Positions 29,329 through 38,208 of a stretch of DNA of 62,139 nt are shown piece after piece. How positions within the stretch are numbered: the first letter of the stretch is position 1; every line of letters begins with the position of its first letter. The position numbers and the translations under genes were made by a program. This stretch comes from Betaproteobacteria bacterium (lineage in GTDB: Bacteria; Pseudomonadota; Gammaproteobacteria; Burkholderiales; Casimicrobiaceae): assembly GCA_016717855.1 (NCBI GenBank), contig JADKEV010000037.1, positions 1 to 62,139 on the forward strand, in the 5' to 3' direction. The notes below the pieces were generated by a model. The model was not told where the DNA came from. It saw only the letters and a program-made list of their open reading frames with translations, and did no database searches.

Positions 29329-30070
29329 GGTGCTGCTGCGCGCCACCGCGATCTCCAAGACCTTCGGGGGCCTGATCGCCGTCGACAACGTTTCGCTCGA
29401 GTTGCGGCGCGGCGAGATCCATGCGCTGATCGGCACCAACGGCGCGGGCAAGTCCACGCTGATCAACGTGCTCACGGGCGAACTGCGGGGGGCGAACGGC
29501 CGCGTCGAACTGGACGGCCAGGATATCAGCGCGTGGCCGCAGCATCGCCGCGCGCGGGCCGGGCTCGGCCGCAGCTACCAGCGCACCAACATCTTTCCCG
29601 GCTTCACGGTGTTCGAGAACTGCCGGCTGGCCGCGCAGGCAGGGCACCAGCGGCCCTGGTCGCTGGCGCAGGCGGCTGGCCGCTGCGCCGTCAGCGGCGG
29701 CGCAGCGCAACGCGCGCTGCGACTGGCGGGGCTCGAAGGCCATGAGCACCGGCTCGCCGGCATCATGGCGCACGGCCAGCAGCGGCAGCTCGAAATCGCG
29801 ATGTGCCTGGCGACCGCCCCGCGCGTGCTGCTGCTCGACGAGCCGCTGGCCGGAATGGGCGCCGAGGAGACGGTGCGGATGCTGGAGCTGCTGCAGGGCC
29901 TGCAGGCCGATCACGCGATACTGCTGGTCGAGCACGACATGGACGCGGTGTTCCGCGTGTCCTCGCAGGTGACCGTGATGGTCGACGGGAAGGTGCTGGC
30001 GAGCGCCGCACCCGAGGCGATCCGCGCGAACCCTGCCGTGCAGCAGGCGTACCTTGGCGGCGCCCAATGA
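29321..30070 (+). CDS. livG: ABC importer ATPase (LivG type)
   Basis: This 249-residue ATPase has Walker A GTNGAGKSTLINVL, the Q-loop region YQRTNIFPGFTVFEN, a signature-like motif MAHGQQRQLEIAM (unusual: canonical LSYGxQR has become MAHGQQR), Walker B VLLLDEPLAGM, and H-loop LLVEHDMDAVF. The longer switch segment after the Q-loop is typical of LivG. The start ATG 29321 lies inside the livM end. It works with LivF at the LivHM channel. Confidence 0.9.
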   Translation: MREVLLRATAISKTFGGLIAVDNVSLELRRGEIHALIGTNGAGKSTLINVLTGELRGANGRVELDGQDISAWPQHRRARAGLGRSYQRTNIFPGFTVFENCRLAAQAGHQRPWSLAQAAGRCAVSGGAAQRALRLAGLEGHEHRLAGIMAHGQQRQLEIAMCLATAPRVLLLDEPLAGMGAEETVRMLELLQGLQADHAILLVEHDMDAVFRVSSQVTVMVDGKVLASAAPEAIRANPAVQQAYLGGAQ

Positions 30071-30131
30071 GTGCCAGGCCGACGATGGATACGATACCGG
30101 CGGCACGGCGGGCTCGAGGCGGAGGCGCGCG

Positions 30132-30863
30132 GTGAGCGGAACCGACGCCGGCGCCGCGCCGCTGTTGCGCGCGACGGGGCTGCACGCCCAATATGGCGAG
30201 AGCCACATCCTGCATGGGATCGACCTGTCGATTGCCGCGGGCGAGGCCGTCGGCCTGCTCGGCCGGAACGGGATGGGGAAGAGCACGCTGATCCGGACCT
30301 TGATGGGCCATGTCCGCGCCGCGGCCGGCACGCTCACCGTCCGCGGCGCGAACGCGCTGGCGCTGCGTCCGGACCAGATCGCGCGGCTGGGCCTCGCGTA
30401 TGTGCCGGAAGGGCGGGGCATCTTTCCGAACCTGAGCGTGCGCGAGAACCTGCTGATGGCTGCGCGCGCCGGCAACGGCGGCCGCCGCGACTGGACGATG
30501 GAAAAAGTGCTGATGGCGTTTCCGCGCCTTGCGGAACGGATAGGCCACGGCGGCCAGCAGTTATCGGGCGGCGAACAGCAGATGCTGGCGATTGGCCGTG
30601 CGTTGCTTACCAATCCCGACCTGCTGATCCTCGATGAGGCAACCGAAGGCCTGGCGCCGTTCATCGTGGGCGAGATCTGGCGCATCGTCGCCGCCGTGCG
30701 CGCCTCGGGCATCGCGACGCTGGTCGTCGATCGCAACTACCGCTCGGTGCTGGCGCACACCGATCGCGCGGTGGTGCTGGAAAAGGGGCGGGTGGTGTGG
30801 AGCGGTCCGTCCGCCGTCGCGCTGGCCGACCAGGCGCTGCTGGTGCGCTACCTGGGCGTGTGA
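30132..30863 (+). CDS. livF: ABC importer ATPase (LivF type)
   Basis: This 243-residue ATPase has Walker A GRNGMGKSTLIRTL, the LivF phrase YVPEGRGIFPNLSVRENL, signature LSGGEQQMLAIGRAL, and Walker B LLILDEATEGLAP. The usual H-loop His is replaced in LVVDRNYRSVLAH (LivF normally has VEQN), so D-R-N stands where E-Q-N is expected. I chose GTG 30132 because GGAGG lies 6 bases upstream. The frame is open back to 30054, so an earlier start is possible. It is the last transporter gene. Confidence 0.9.
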   Translation: MSGTDAGAAPLLRATGLHAQYGESHILHGIDLSIAAGEAVGLLGRNGMGKSTLIRTLMGHVRAAAGTLTVRGANALALRPDQIARLGLAYVPEGRGIFPNLSVRENLLMAARAGNGGRRDWTMEKVLMAFPRLAERIGHGGQQLSGGEQQMLAIGRALLTNPDLLILDEATEGLAPFIVGEIWRIVAAVRASGIATLVVDRNYRSVLAHTDRAVVLEKGRVVWSGPSAVALADQALLVRYLGV

Positions 30864-30912
30864 TGAATCGCCGTCCATCACGCGTGGCATGTGCGGCACC
30901 GGTGTGCCCGCG

Positions 30913-32622
30913 ATGAACCTGGCGCAGTCACTGCTGGCGGCGCTGCGCGACCACGGTGCGCGGGAGATCTTCGGCATCCCCGGCGATTTCGCGCTGCCGC
31001 TGTTCAAGGAGATCGAGAGTTCGGGCGTGCTCCCGCTGTACACGCTGAGTCACGAGCCCAGCGTGGGCTTCGCCGCCGATGCGGCGGCGCGGCTGCATTG
31101 CTCGCTGGGCGTCGCTGCGGTCACCTACGGGGCGGGCGCGCTCAACATGACCAACGCGGTGGCGGCCGCGTATGCGGAAAAGACGCCGCTGGTCGTCCTC
31201 TCCGGCGCGCCCGGGCAGCACGAGAGCCGCACCGGGCTGCTGCTGCATCACCAGGCCAAGACGCTGGACTCGCAGGCGCTGATCTACCGCGAGATCACCT
31301 GCGACCAGGTGCGGCTGGACGACGCGCGGCAGGCGCCGGCGTTGATCGCGCGGGCGCTGGCGAGCTGCCGGCGCGAATCGCGCCCGGTCTACATCGAGGT
31401 GCCGCGCGACATGGTCGGCGCGCCCTGCGCGGCGGTGGTGCCGCTACCGCCGCAGGCGCACGACGCCGAAGCGCTGGCCGCCTGCGTCGCAGAAATCCTG
31501 GCGCGGCTGGCCGCGGCGGAGCGGCCGGTGATGATGGTCGGCGTCGAAGTCCGCCGGCACGGCCTCGAGGACAAGGTCGCGGCGCTCGCGCGGCGGCTGC
31601 GCCTGCCGGTGGTCACCAGCCTGCTCGGGCGCGGCCTGCTGGCCAACAGTGACGCGCCGCTGGCCGGCACCTACCTGGGCGCGGCCGGGACGCCCGAAAT
31701 CGCCGGGCTGGTCGAAGAGTCCGATGCGCTGCTGCTGATCGGCGTGATCGTTTCGGACACGAACTTCGGCGTCTCGCGCGAGCGCATCGACCTGCGCCAG
31801 ACCATCATGGCGCTGGACGGCCGCGTGACGCTGGGATATCACACGTATCCCGAAATACCGCTGGCGGCGCTGATCGATGCGCTGCTGGCGCGGGCGGCGC
31901 AATCCGCGCGGGTCTGCGCCGTGACGCCGCCCGCGTATCCGCACGGCCTGGCCGCCGACGACTCGCCGGTCGTCCCCCGCGACATCGCGATCGCGATCAA
32001 CGACCTGATGTCCGCGCACGGCCGGATGCCGATCGCCGCGGACGTCGGCGACTGCCTGTTCACCGCGATGGAAATCGAGAACACCGACCTGGTCGCGCCC
32101 GGCTACTACGCGACCATGGGCTACGGCGTCCCCGCCGGACTCGGCGTCCAGGCGGCCACCGGGCGCCGGCCGCTGATCCTTGCCGGCGACGGCGCATTCG
32201 GGATGACCGGGATGGAACTGGGCCACTGCGCCCGCTACGGCTGGGACCCGATCGTCGTCGTGTTCAACAATGCGGGCTGGGAAATGCTGCGCACCTTCGA
32301 GCCTGCCGCGGCGTTCTGCAACCTGGGTGAGTGGAACTTTGCGGAGATCGCCCAGGCGCTGGGCGGCGCCGGCGTGCGCGTGCGCACCCGCCGCGAGTTG
32401 CGCGATGCGCTGGCGGCGGCGCACGGCAGGCGCGGCCGGTTTCAGTTGATCGAGGTGATGCTTGCGCGCGGCGCGATCTCGCCGACGCTGGCCCGCTTTG
32501 TTGCCGGCGCCAAGCGATTGTCAGCGGGGGCCCGGCATTGCTTCCCTCTCCCTCGGGGAGAGGGATTGAGGGTAAGGGAGGTGGATTCACCTCGCGTGCA
32601 AAATCACGTCGAGACGCAATGA
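30913..32622 (+). CDS. ipdC: phenylpyruvate/indolepyruvate decarboxylase (IpdC type)
   Basis: This 569-residue thiamine-diphosphate enzyme closely follows the Azospirillum phenylpyruvate/indole-3-pyruvate decarboxylase pattern. The N-terminus is REIFGIPGDFALPLFKEIE and YTLSHEPSVGFAADAAAR, with the catalytic Glu in LSHEPSVG. AVTYGAGALNMTNAVAAAYA and GLLLHHQAKTLDSQ follow, and the TPP motif is AGDGAFGMTGMELG ending VVFNNAGWEML. It would turn phenylpyruvate into phenylacetaldehyde, feeding phenylalanine carbon toward phenylacetate. It is encoded 49 bp after livF on the same strand. The last ~30 residues (after FVAGAKRLSAG) are not enzyme-like: they are read from an intergenic repeat that has replaced the native stop. 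Acetolactate synthase and benzoylformate decarboxylase are less likely. Confidence 0.88.
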   Translation: MNLAQSLLAALRDHGAREIFGIPGDFALPLFKEIESSGVLPLYTLSHEPSVGFAADAAARLHCSLGVAAVTYGAGALNMTNAVAAAYAEKTPLVVLSGAPGQHESRTGLLLHHQAKTLDSQALIYREITCDQVRLDDARQAPALIARALASCRRESRPVYIEVPRDMVGAPCAAVVPLPPQAHDAEALAACVAEILARLAAAERPVMMVGVEVRRHGLEDKVAALARRLRLPVVTSLLGRGLLANSDAPLAGTYLGAAGTPEIAGLVEESDALLLIGVIVSDTNFGVSRERIDLRQTIMALDGRVTLGYHTYPEIPLAALIDALLARAAQSARVCAVTPPAYPHGLAADDSPVVPRDIAIAINDLMSAHGRMPIAADVGDCLFTAMEIENTDLVAPGYYATMGYGVPAGLGVQAATGRRPLILAGDGAFGMTGMELGHCARYGWDPIVVVFNNAGWEMLRTFEPAAAFCNLGEWNFAEIAQALGGAGVRVRTRRELRDALAAAHGRRGRFQLIEVMLARGAISPTLARFVAGAKRLSAGARHCFPLPRGEGLRVREVDSPRVQNHVETQ

Positions 32623-32675
32623 CCTCCCTCACCCCCGTCCGTCTCCCTGAAGGAGAGGGGAGCTACCGGAAGCTT
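32539..32675. repeat. 137-bp intergenic repeat, copy 1 (inside the ipdC 3' end)
   Basis: Roughly 85-90% identical to 38209-38346. It contains the short palindrome CCCTCTCCCTCGGGGAGAGGG at its left end (two arms of 8) and a longer pairing of AGGGTAAGGGAGGT with ACCTCCCTCACCC. The shared core is TGGATTCACCTCGC. It supplies the stop codon of the decarboxylase gene. Confidence 0.88.
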
Positions 32676-32700
32676 CGTTTCTTGCCTGGACTTGCCACGC

Positions 32701-33063
32701 TCAGACGCGCACCACGTCGCCCTTGAGCGAGTACAGGATCGCCAGCACGTCGTTCTTCTCGGCCTGCCCGTAGCCGTTCCTGGTCATCGCCGTCATCACG
32801 TCGTCGATCGCCGCGACCAGTTCCTGCTCGTTGATGTTCATGTGCCGGTGCGCCGAGAGCACGTCCTTGCCCTTGTAGATCTGCGGCCCGCCGGTGCCCG
32901 CGCAGATGAAGTCGATCGTGTTCTGCTCGAGCCGCGCGCGGTCCTTGACCTGCTCGAAGCGGGTCTTGATCAGCGGGTTGGTCATGTGCAGTTCTAGCAG
33001 GTCCCGGGCGAGGGCAGCGATGCGCTCGACGCCGCCGAGCCGTTCGTAGAGGGTTGCAGCCAT
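32701..33063 (-). CDS. glbN: group 1 truncated haemoglobin
   Basis: This 120-residue 2/2 haemoglobin starts at ATG 33063. Family features are LYERLGGVERIAALARDLLE, FEQVKDRARLEQNTIDFICAGTGG (cut: RLEQNTIDFICAGTGG), the proximal His region SAHRHMNINEQELVAAIDDV, and a C-terminal helix. Such proteins detoxify nitric oxide or bind oxygen, useful to a denitrifier. It is encoded on the strand opposite the bcr operon. GGAACATCACC lies upstream. The gene looks monocistronic, with 123 bp to the next gene upstream. Confidence 0.9.
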   Translation of the reverse strand: MAATLYERLGGVERIAALARDLLELHMTNPLIKTRFEQVKDRARLEQNTIDFICAGTGGPQIYKGKDVLSAHRHMNINEQELVAAIDDVMTAMTRNGYGQAEKNDVLAILYSLKGDVVRV

Positions 33064-33186
33064 GGTGATGTTCCTTTCGGTTCGGTCATCGGTGGCGCCG
33101 GATTGCGCCACGCCAGCGATTCCGACCTTATGCCGAACCGCGCCGCGGCGCATGACCGGAACTGACTATTCCCGCGCGGCGGGCGC

Positions 33187-34608
33187 TCAATCCGCGATGT
33201 TCTTCGTGTGCCGGAACAGATTGTCCGGGTCGTAATGTTTTTTGAGCGCGGCGAGCCGGGCGAGGATGGTCTTGCCATAGGCGGCCAGGATGCGCTCCCG
33301 TCCCTCGTCCGCGGACAGGAAGTTCACGTACGCGCCGCCGGTCGAGAACGACTGCGTGGCCTCGAAACACTCGCGAGCCCAGCGCTGGTTCGGCGCGTCG
33401 TCCGCCGCCTCCTCCCATGAGCCGGCAATGTTGAGCACGAAGGCGGCGTCGCGGTTGCCGGCCGGCGAGTGCTCGGCGGGCAGTTCGCCAAGCGCGCCAT
33501 GCAGCTGGAACAGGAGGATCGCCGAGTGCGGCGAGCGGATGCGCGCCGCGTGCTCGATCAACACGTCCGCGGCCTGCGCGGAGACGCCCGGCAGGTAGTG
33601 CGACTTCCAGTAGTAGCGCCGGCCCTTGGGCTGGGTCGCGTCGAGCAGGCTCTGCATCTGGGCATACGGCCGGCGCGTGATGATGTCGGCCACCGGCCGG
33701 CCGAAGGCGCGCAGCGGCGCGACGATCTTCTCGCCTTCGTCAATGCTGCCGCTGTGGCAGACGAAGATCGCGACCATCGGCTTGCCATGGATTTCCTTGG
33801 GCAGCCAGGGCGCCGGCGGCGCGATGCGCAGCGCGGCAACGCACGTGGTCTCGCGCGGGGTCCTGGCGGTGAACTCGCGGAAGAACCCGAGGACCTCCTG
33901 CGCATCCTCGGCGCGCCAGGCGATGGCCCCGCCCAGAATTTCGGGTCCGACCGGGAAGAGCTTGTACTCGAAGGACGTCACGATGCCGAAGTTGCCGCTG
34001 CCCCCGCGCAGCGCCCAGAAGAGTTCGACGTTCTCGTCGGCCGCCGCGCGCACCACGTCGCCGGTGGCCGTGACGACCTCCATCGAGACCAGCGTGTCGC
34101 AGGTCCAGCCGTGCTGGCGCGTCAGGTAACCGAAGCCGCCGCCGACCGTCAGGCCGGCAATGCCGGTGGCCGAAACAAAGCCGAGGACGGCGGCGAGGCC
34201 GTGCAGCTGGGTCTCGCGGTCGACATCGCCCAGCGTGCAGCCCGCCTGGGCACGCGCCGTGCGTCCCGCGGGGTCCACCCAGACGCCCCGCATCAGCGAC
34301 AAGTCGAGCATCAGGCCGCCCTCGCAGACGGCCAGCCCGGCGATGTTGTGGCCCCCGCCGCGCACCGAGACGAGGAACTGGTGCTGCCGCGCGAAGCGCA
34401 CCGCCCGCACCACGTCGACGGTGCCCCGGCAACGCGCGATGAGGCCGGGACGACGGTCGATCATCGCGTTCCAGATCTTGCGCGTCTCCTCGTATTCCGC
34501 GTCATCCGGGCCGATGACCGGCCCGCTGAATCCGGCCTTGAACGCCTGCAGCACTTCGGGCGAGACCTGCACCGTTCCGCCATCGGCGGCCTTCAGTTCT
34601 ATGGTCAT
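33187..34608 (-). CDS. FAD-binding oxidoreductase, berberine-bridge-enzyme type
   Basis: This 473-residue flavoenzyme is of the PCMH/BBE class. The FAD domain begins at about residue 55 (VDVVRAVRFARQHQFLVSVR), followed by GGGHNIAGLAVCEGG, where His is the usual covalent FAD attachment site. The 6-S-cysteinyl counterpart region is TGIAGLTVGGGFGYLTRQHG. The substrate domain follows, ending in the BBE tail KHYDPDNLFRHTKNI. There is no signal peptide, so it is cytoplasmic. Family members oxidise sugars, alkaloids or aromatic alcohols, and the substrate cannot be named. The frame is intact. It is 171 bp downstream of the LuxR-type regulator and may be its target. Confidence 0.85.
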   Translation of the reverse strand: MTIELKAADGGTVQVSPEVLQAFKAGFSGPVIGPDDAEYEETRKIWNAMIDRRPGLIARCRGTVDVVRAVRFARQHQFLVSVRGGGHNIAGLAVCEGGLMLDLSLMRGVWVDPAGRTARAQAGCTLGDVDRETQLHGLAAVLGFVSATGIAGLTVGGGFGYLTRQHGWTCDTLVSMEVVTATGDVVRAAADENVELFWALRGGSGNFGIVTSFEYKLFPVGPEILGGAIAWRAEDAQEVLGFFREFTARTPRETTCVAALRIAPPAPWLPKEIHGKPMVAIFVCHSGSIDEGEKIVAPLRAFGRPVADIITRRPYAQMQSLLDATQPKGRRYYWKSHYLPGVSAQAADVLIEHAARIRSPHSAILLFQLHGALGELPAEHSPAGNRDAAFVLNIAGSWEEAADDAPNQRWARECFEATQSFSTGGAYVNFLSADEGRERILAAYGKTILARLAALKKHYDPDNLFRHTKNIAD

Positions 34609-34779
34609 GACTCAATTCCTTCAGAGGGTTGGATGGTCCCGTTCGGGTCGCGACGCCTGGGGCGTCACGCCCATGGCAAATGCTCCCGGGCAGTCTGCTC
34701 GAAACGCGTCGCCGCGCCATCGACCAGTCCGATCATTCCGTCGTGCCGGCGCAATCCAGCCCGCGCTGGTCAGGATTGA

Positions 34780-37737
34780 CTATTCCGGCGGCAGCAGCCC
34801 GTGCCGGACCGCGAATGCGGACGCTTCCGCCCGATTGGCCGTCTGCGTCTTGCCGAGGATGTTGCGCACATGGTTCGCGACGGTGTTCGGGCTGCGAAAC
34901 AACGCGGTTGCGATCTCCTGGTTGGTCTTGCCCGCGGCGACCAGCCGCAACACCTGCACCTCGCGCGCCGACAAGCCGGCCGGCGCCGGCGCATCCTGGC
35001 GGCCCGCCGCCGCCAGCCGCTGCAGATCGAGTGTGGCTTCCTCGAGCCCGCGCATGCCAAGCATGCGCGCGTCGTCGAGCGCCGTGTCGAGCAGGCGGCG
35101 CGCACGGTCCCGGTCGCCGACCTGATTCCGGCGCAGCAGCATCGTGGCCAGCGCGTGGCGCGACTGTGCCAGCCAGGGCCGGCCGCCGGTGCGCTCGTCG
35201 AAGTCGATGGCGTGCTCGAGGTGATGCTGCGCCAGGTCCCAGCGCTGCAGCGTCGTGGCCAGCATGCCGAGCAGGCGGTCCGCGGCACCGAACGATGCGG
35301 TGTGCGCACCGAACACGATGTTGCGCCCGGCATAGGGCAGCAGCAACCCGAACAGGACGGACGCGCGCTGGGCGTCGCCAAGCCAGACGCAGACCTCGGC
35401 GAGGTAGGCCAGGCTCGCGATGCGGACCGCGTCGTGCGCAATGCCGGCAAAGCCGCCGACGGCCAGCCTTTCGAAAATCCCGCGCGCATCGTCGCGCGCG
35501 CCGAGTTCGCAATGCAGAATCGCCAGTCCGGGGCGCCATGTCGCGCCAGGCGACTCATTGTCGAGAAAGTGCCTGAGAACCGGCGCCAGTTCGCGCAGCC
35601 GGCCCTGGTGGCGCCGGATGGTGAACATCTGGACGCCGAAGATGCCGGCCGCATTGGCGCGGTCGAAACGCGTGCCGCAGCGCAGCGCCTCGGCGGCCAG
35701 CGGCTCGGCGTCGGCAAAGCGGCCCTCGTGCGCGGCGATCATCGACAGGGCGGCCAGGGCGACAGCCTGGTTGAAGGGCTCGCGCATCGTCTCGCCCGTG
35801 GCCAGATGGAACTGCGCGGTGGTTGTTGCGGCCACGGTATCGCCGAATTCCATCAGGTCACCCGTGTGCCAGCCGGACAGGTACGGGGCCGTCCATTCCG
35901 GGTGCCCGGCACGCTGGACGACTGCGATGGCCTCGCGTGCCGCCTCGATTCGCAGCGCCAGCCGGTCGGGGAACCAGCGCCCGGGCAGGATCGCGCACAG
36001 TGCGCGGAACAGCGTCAGCGGTTCGCCAAGCTGGCGCGCGATCGCGACAGACTCCCGGAATGCCGTCTCGGCTTCGTCCGGCTGGTTGGAGAACAGCAAC
36101 GCCTGGCACAGCGCGGTCAGCAGCGCGGTTCGCTCGCGCGCATTGGTCCGCGCAGTCTGCGCGAGCGCCTCGCGGATCAGCACGACTGCTTGCGAGCCCT
36201 CGCTGCCGAGGCGCCACTGCGCGTCGCCGAATCCGATCGCAGAGTGCGCCAGCAGCGACGCGTCGCCCACGCGCCGGGCGCACTCGGCCGCCTCCGCGAA
36301 GGTGGCCAGCGCGAGCGTACTGGCCCCGGCGCTGTTCTGGGCATTGCCCAGTCCCAGCAGCAGCCGGCAGCGCTGCGCGTCCGTGGCGCGGCCCTCCGGC
36401 AGTGCGGCACAGGCGCGCAGGTAGTGGCGCGATGCCTCTTCGTGGGCCTGCATCGCCGCCGCCCGTTCGGCCGCCCGGGTCGCGTATTCGATGGCCTTGC
36501 CGGAATCGGCCGCCTGGCCCGCGGCGTGATAGTGGTGGGCGAGCATCGACAGGCACGCCGTCAGGTCGCCCTGGTACTGCGCCTCGAGCACGGCCCCGAT
36601 CCGCCGATGCAGCTCGGCCCGCCGTCTGGCGGGCAGTTCGTCGTAAATGGTGTCACGCACCAGGGCGTGCGCAAACTGATAGCCGCCCGGATCGACCTGT
36701 GCGTCGATCAGGCTGGCCCGGCGCGCCTCGTCGATCGCGGCGGTGACCGCGTCCTCGGGCAGGTCATCCTGCAGCCGGCATACGAGGTCGAACCGGAACT
36801 CGCGGCCGAAGACCGCGGCATCCTGCAGGACCTGCTGGCAGAGCGGCGTCAGGCGGTTCAAGCGCGCGCCGATGACTTCGCGCACGCCTTTGGGCACGCG
36901 TATCAGGCCGATCAGCGACCTCGCCACGCCGGTGCCGCCGGCGTGCTGGAGATCGTGGGCCAGTTCCGCCAGGAACAGTGGATGGCCCGCGGTCTTGTCG
37001 TGCAGCGCCGAGACCAGTTCGGGGGCGGCCGCGCCGGTGGCGGCGGCAATGAACCGGGCCGTCTCCGCCGGCGTGAAACCACCCAGCAGCAGGCGTTGCA
37101 CCGACGAATTCCGGTGCAGTTCCGCCAAGGTGTCGGACAACGGATGCTGGCGCGTGACTTCCGCGTCGCGGTAAGTCCCGAGCAACATCAGCCGACTGCC
37201 TCCCGCGTCGGCCATCACGAATTCGATCATGCGCAGGGATGGCACGTCGGCCCGGTGCAGGTCATCGATCACCAGCAACAGCGGCTGCGCCGCGGCGGCG
37301 CGCCGCCAGAACCCGGCGATGGCATCGAACAGGCGAAAGCGGGCCTTGGCCGCGTCCGCCTCGACCAGCATCGGCCTGCCGGGAGCCAACCGGCCCGCCA
37401 GTTCAGGATCGAGGGCCGCGATGTGCGATGCGGCCGGGCCAATCGTTTCGCGCAGCGCCGGCTCATCGTGCAACGCGACGTAGCGCCGGATCAACTGCAG
37501 CCACGGCCAATAGGGCGGCGCCCCGGGCTCCTCCGGGCAGCGGGCGAACAGCGCGAGCACGTCGCGTCGCCTGGCGTGCGCGGCAATCTCCTGCGCGGTG
37601 CGGGTCTTGCCGATCCCGGGTTCCCCGGCGAGTAGCGCAATGCCGGGGTGTCCGGCGATCGCGCGTTCCAGCGCGGCGTCCAAGGCGTCGATTTCCCGCT
37701 GCCGTCCGATGAACTCGAGTTCGGGTGCCCGTTCCAT
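34780..37737 (-). CDS. large ATP-dependent LuxR-type transcriptional regulator
   Basis: This 985-residue regulator of the MalT-like STAND class starts at ATG 37737. The N-terminal AAA/NACHT-type ATPase has FIGRQREIDALDAAL, Walker A GEPGIGKT (38-45) and Walker B LLLVIDDLHRAD. A long central TPR-like helical sensor region follows (residues ~350-880, Ala/Arg-rich repeats). The C-terminal LuxR helix-turn-helix is LSAREVQVLRLVAAGKTNQE, then TALFRSPNTVANHVRNIL. Such proteins bind an inducer through the TPR domain and activate transcription when ATP-bound. Its targets are unknown. Candidates are the adjacent flavoenzyme and DUF4242 genes. The frame is intact. Confidence 0.9.
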   Translation of the reverse strand: MERAPELEFIGRQREIDALDAALERAIAGHPGIALLAGEPGIGKTRTAQEIAAHARRRDVLALFARCPEEPGAPPYWPWLQLIRRYVALHDEPALRETIGPAASHIAALDPELAGRLAPGRPMLVEADAAKARFRLFDAIAGFWRRAAAAQPLLLVIDDLHRADVPSLRMIEFVMADAGGSRLMLLGTYRDAEVTRQHPLSDTLAELHRNSSVQRLLLGGFTPAETARFIAAATGAAAPELVSALHDKTAGHPLFLAELAHDLQHAGGTGVARSLIGLIRVPKGVREVIGARLNRLTPLCQQVLQDAAVFGREFRFDLVCRLQDDLPEDAVTAAIDEARRASLIDAQVDPGGYQFAHALVRDTIYDELPARRRAELHRRIGAVLEAQYQGDLTACLSMLAHHYHAAGQAADSGKAIEYATRAAERAAAMQAHEEASRHYLRACAALPEGRATDAQRCRLLLGLGNAQNSAGASTLALATFAEAAECARRVGDASLLAHSAIGFGDAQWRLGSEGSQAVVLIREALAQTARTNARERTALLTALCQALLFSNQPDEAETAFRESVAIARQLGEPLTLFRALCAILPGRWFPDRLALRIEAAREAIAVVQRAGHPEWTAPYLSGWHTGDLMEFGDTVAATTTAQFHLATGETMREPFNQAVALAALSMIAAHEGRFADAEPLAAEALRCGTRFDRANAAGIFGVQMFTIRRHQGRLRELAPVLRHFLDNESPGATWRPGLAILHCELGARDDARGIFERLAVGGFAGIAHDAVRIASLAYLAEVCVWLGDAQRASVLFGLLLPYAGRNIVFGAHTASFGAADRLLGMLATTLQRWDLAQHHLEHAIDFDERTGGRPWLAQSRHALATMLLRRNQVGDRDRARRLLDTALDDARMLGMRGLEEATLDLQRLAAAGRQDAPAPAGLSAREVQVLRLVAAGKTNQEIATALFRSPNTVANHVRNILGKTQTANRAEASAFAVRHGLLPPE

Positions 37738-37828
37738 TTATCCCGGCACTGCCGCCGCCGCTGCCGTCCGCGCCATCACCGGGGGCCAGGTTCGCGGAAA
37801 GCGGATGCGTGCCGGCCGAGCGCGGCGC

Positions 37829-38086
37829 TCAGACAAGCGTTTCCGGCCGCAACTCGGTGACCTCGATGACGACGTCGGCCGGCAGCTCGGCCCGTCGCGC
37901 CGCCTCGCGGATCGCCTCGGCGTTGGGCGCTTCGTACAGACAATAGGTCTTTTTTTTGTCGGCCGAAAGGAACGAGAACAGCCAATGGACGCCGACCTCG
38001 CCATTGATCTCGGTGATCAGCCGCGCGGCGTCGCTGGTGAGCTGCATCTGTTCGGCAAAATTGCGTTCGATGACAAACAGGGCCAT
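37829..38086 (-). CDS. DUF4242 family small protein
   Basis: This 85-residue protein has the DUF4242 (nickel-binding ferredoxin-like) pattern: LFVIERNFAEQMQLTSDAAR, VHWLFSFLSADKKKTYCLYE, APNAEAIREAARRAELPAD. The start ATG 38086 has GGAGAG 9 bases upstream. A DUF4242 member from Streptomyces binds Ni, but the physiological role of the family is not established. It has its own promoter and lies 91 bp upstream of the LuxR-type gene on the same strand. Confidence 0.8.
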   Translation of the reverse strand: MALFVIERNFAEQMQLTSDAARLITEINGEVGVHWLFSFLSADKKKTYCLYEAPNAEAIREAARRAELPADVVIEVTELRPETLV

Positions 38087-38133
38087 GGCCGGCTCTCCTC
38101 TGGGTAACACCGGTGTTTGAAACCGTCCCGCAC

Positions 38134-38162
38134 TTTATACCATTTGCATCAGTTGTCCCAAC
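38134..38162 (-). promoter_or_regulatory. sigma-70 promoter of the DUF4242 gene
   Basis: On the minus strand TTGGGA (38162-38157), 17-bp spacer, TATAAA (38139-38134). Transcription would begin about 40 bp before the start codon at 38086. The spacing is ideal. Confidence 0.6.
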
Positions 38163-38208
38163 GGGTGCACAGCGGACGGTTTCAGGCGATTGAGGGAGAA
38201 GTGGGTCT

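Noticed and set aside
30913..32622. Benzoylformate decarboxylase or acetolactate synthase as the identity of the thiamine enzyme
   Set aside because: The sequence follows the Azospirillum phenylpyruvate/indolepyruvate decarboxylase pattern throughout (IPGDFALP, LSHEPSVGFAADAAAR, FNNAGWEML) and lacks the FAD-binding features of acetolactate synthases.
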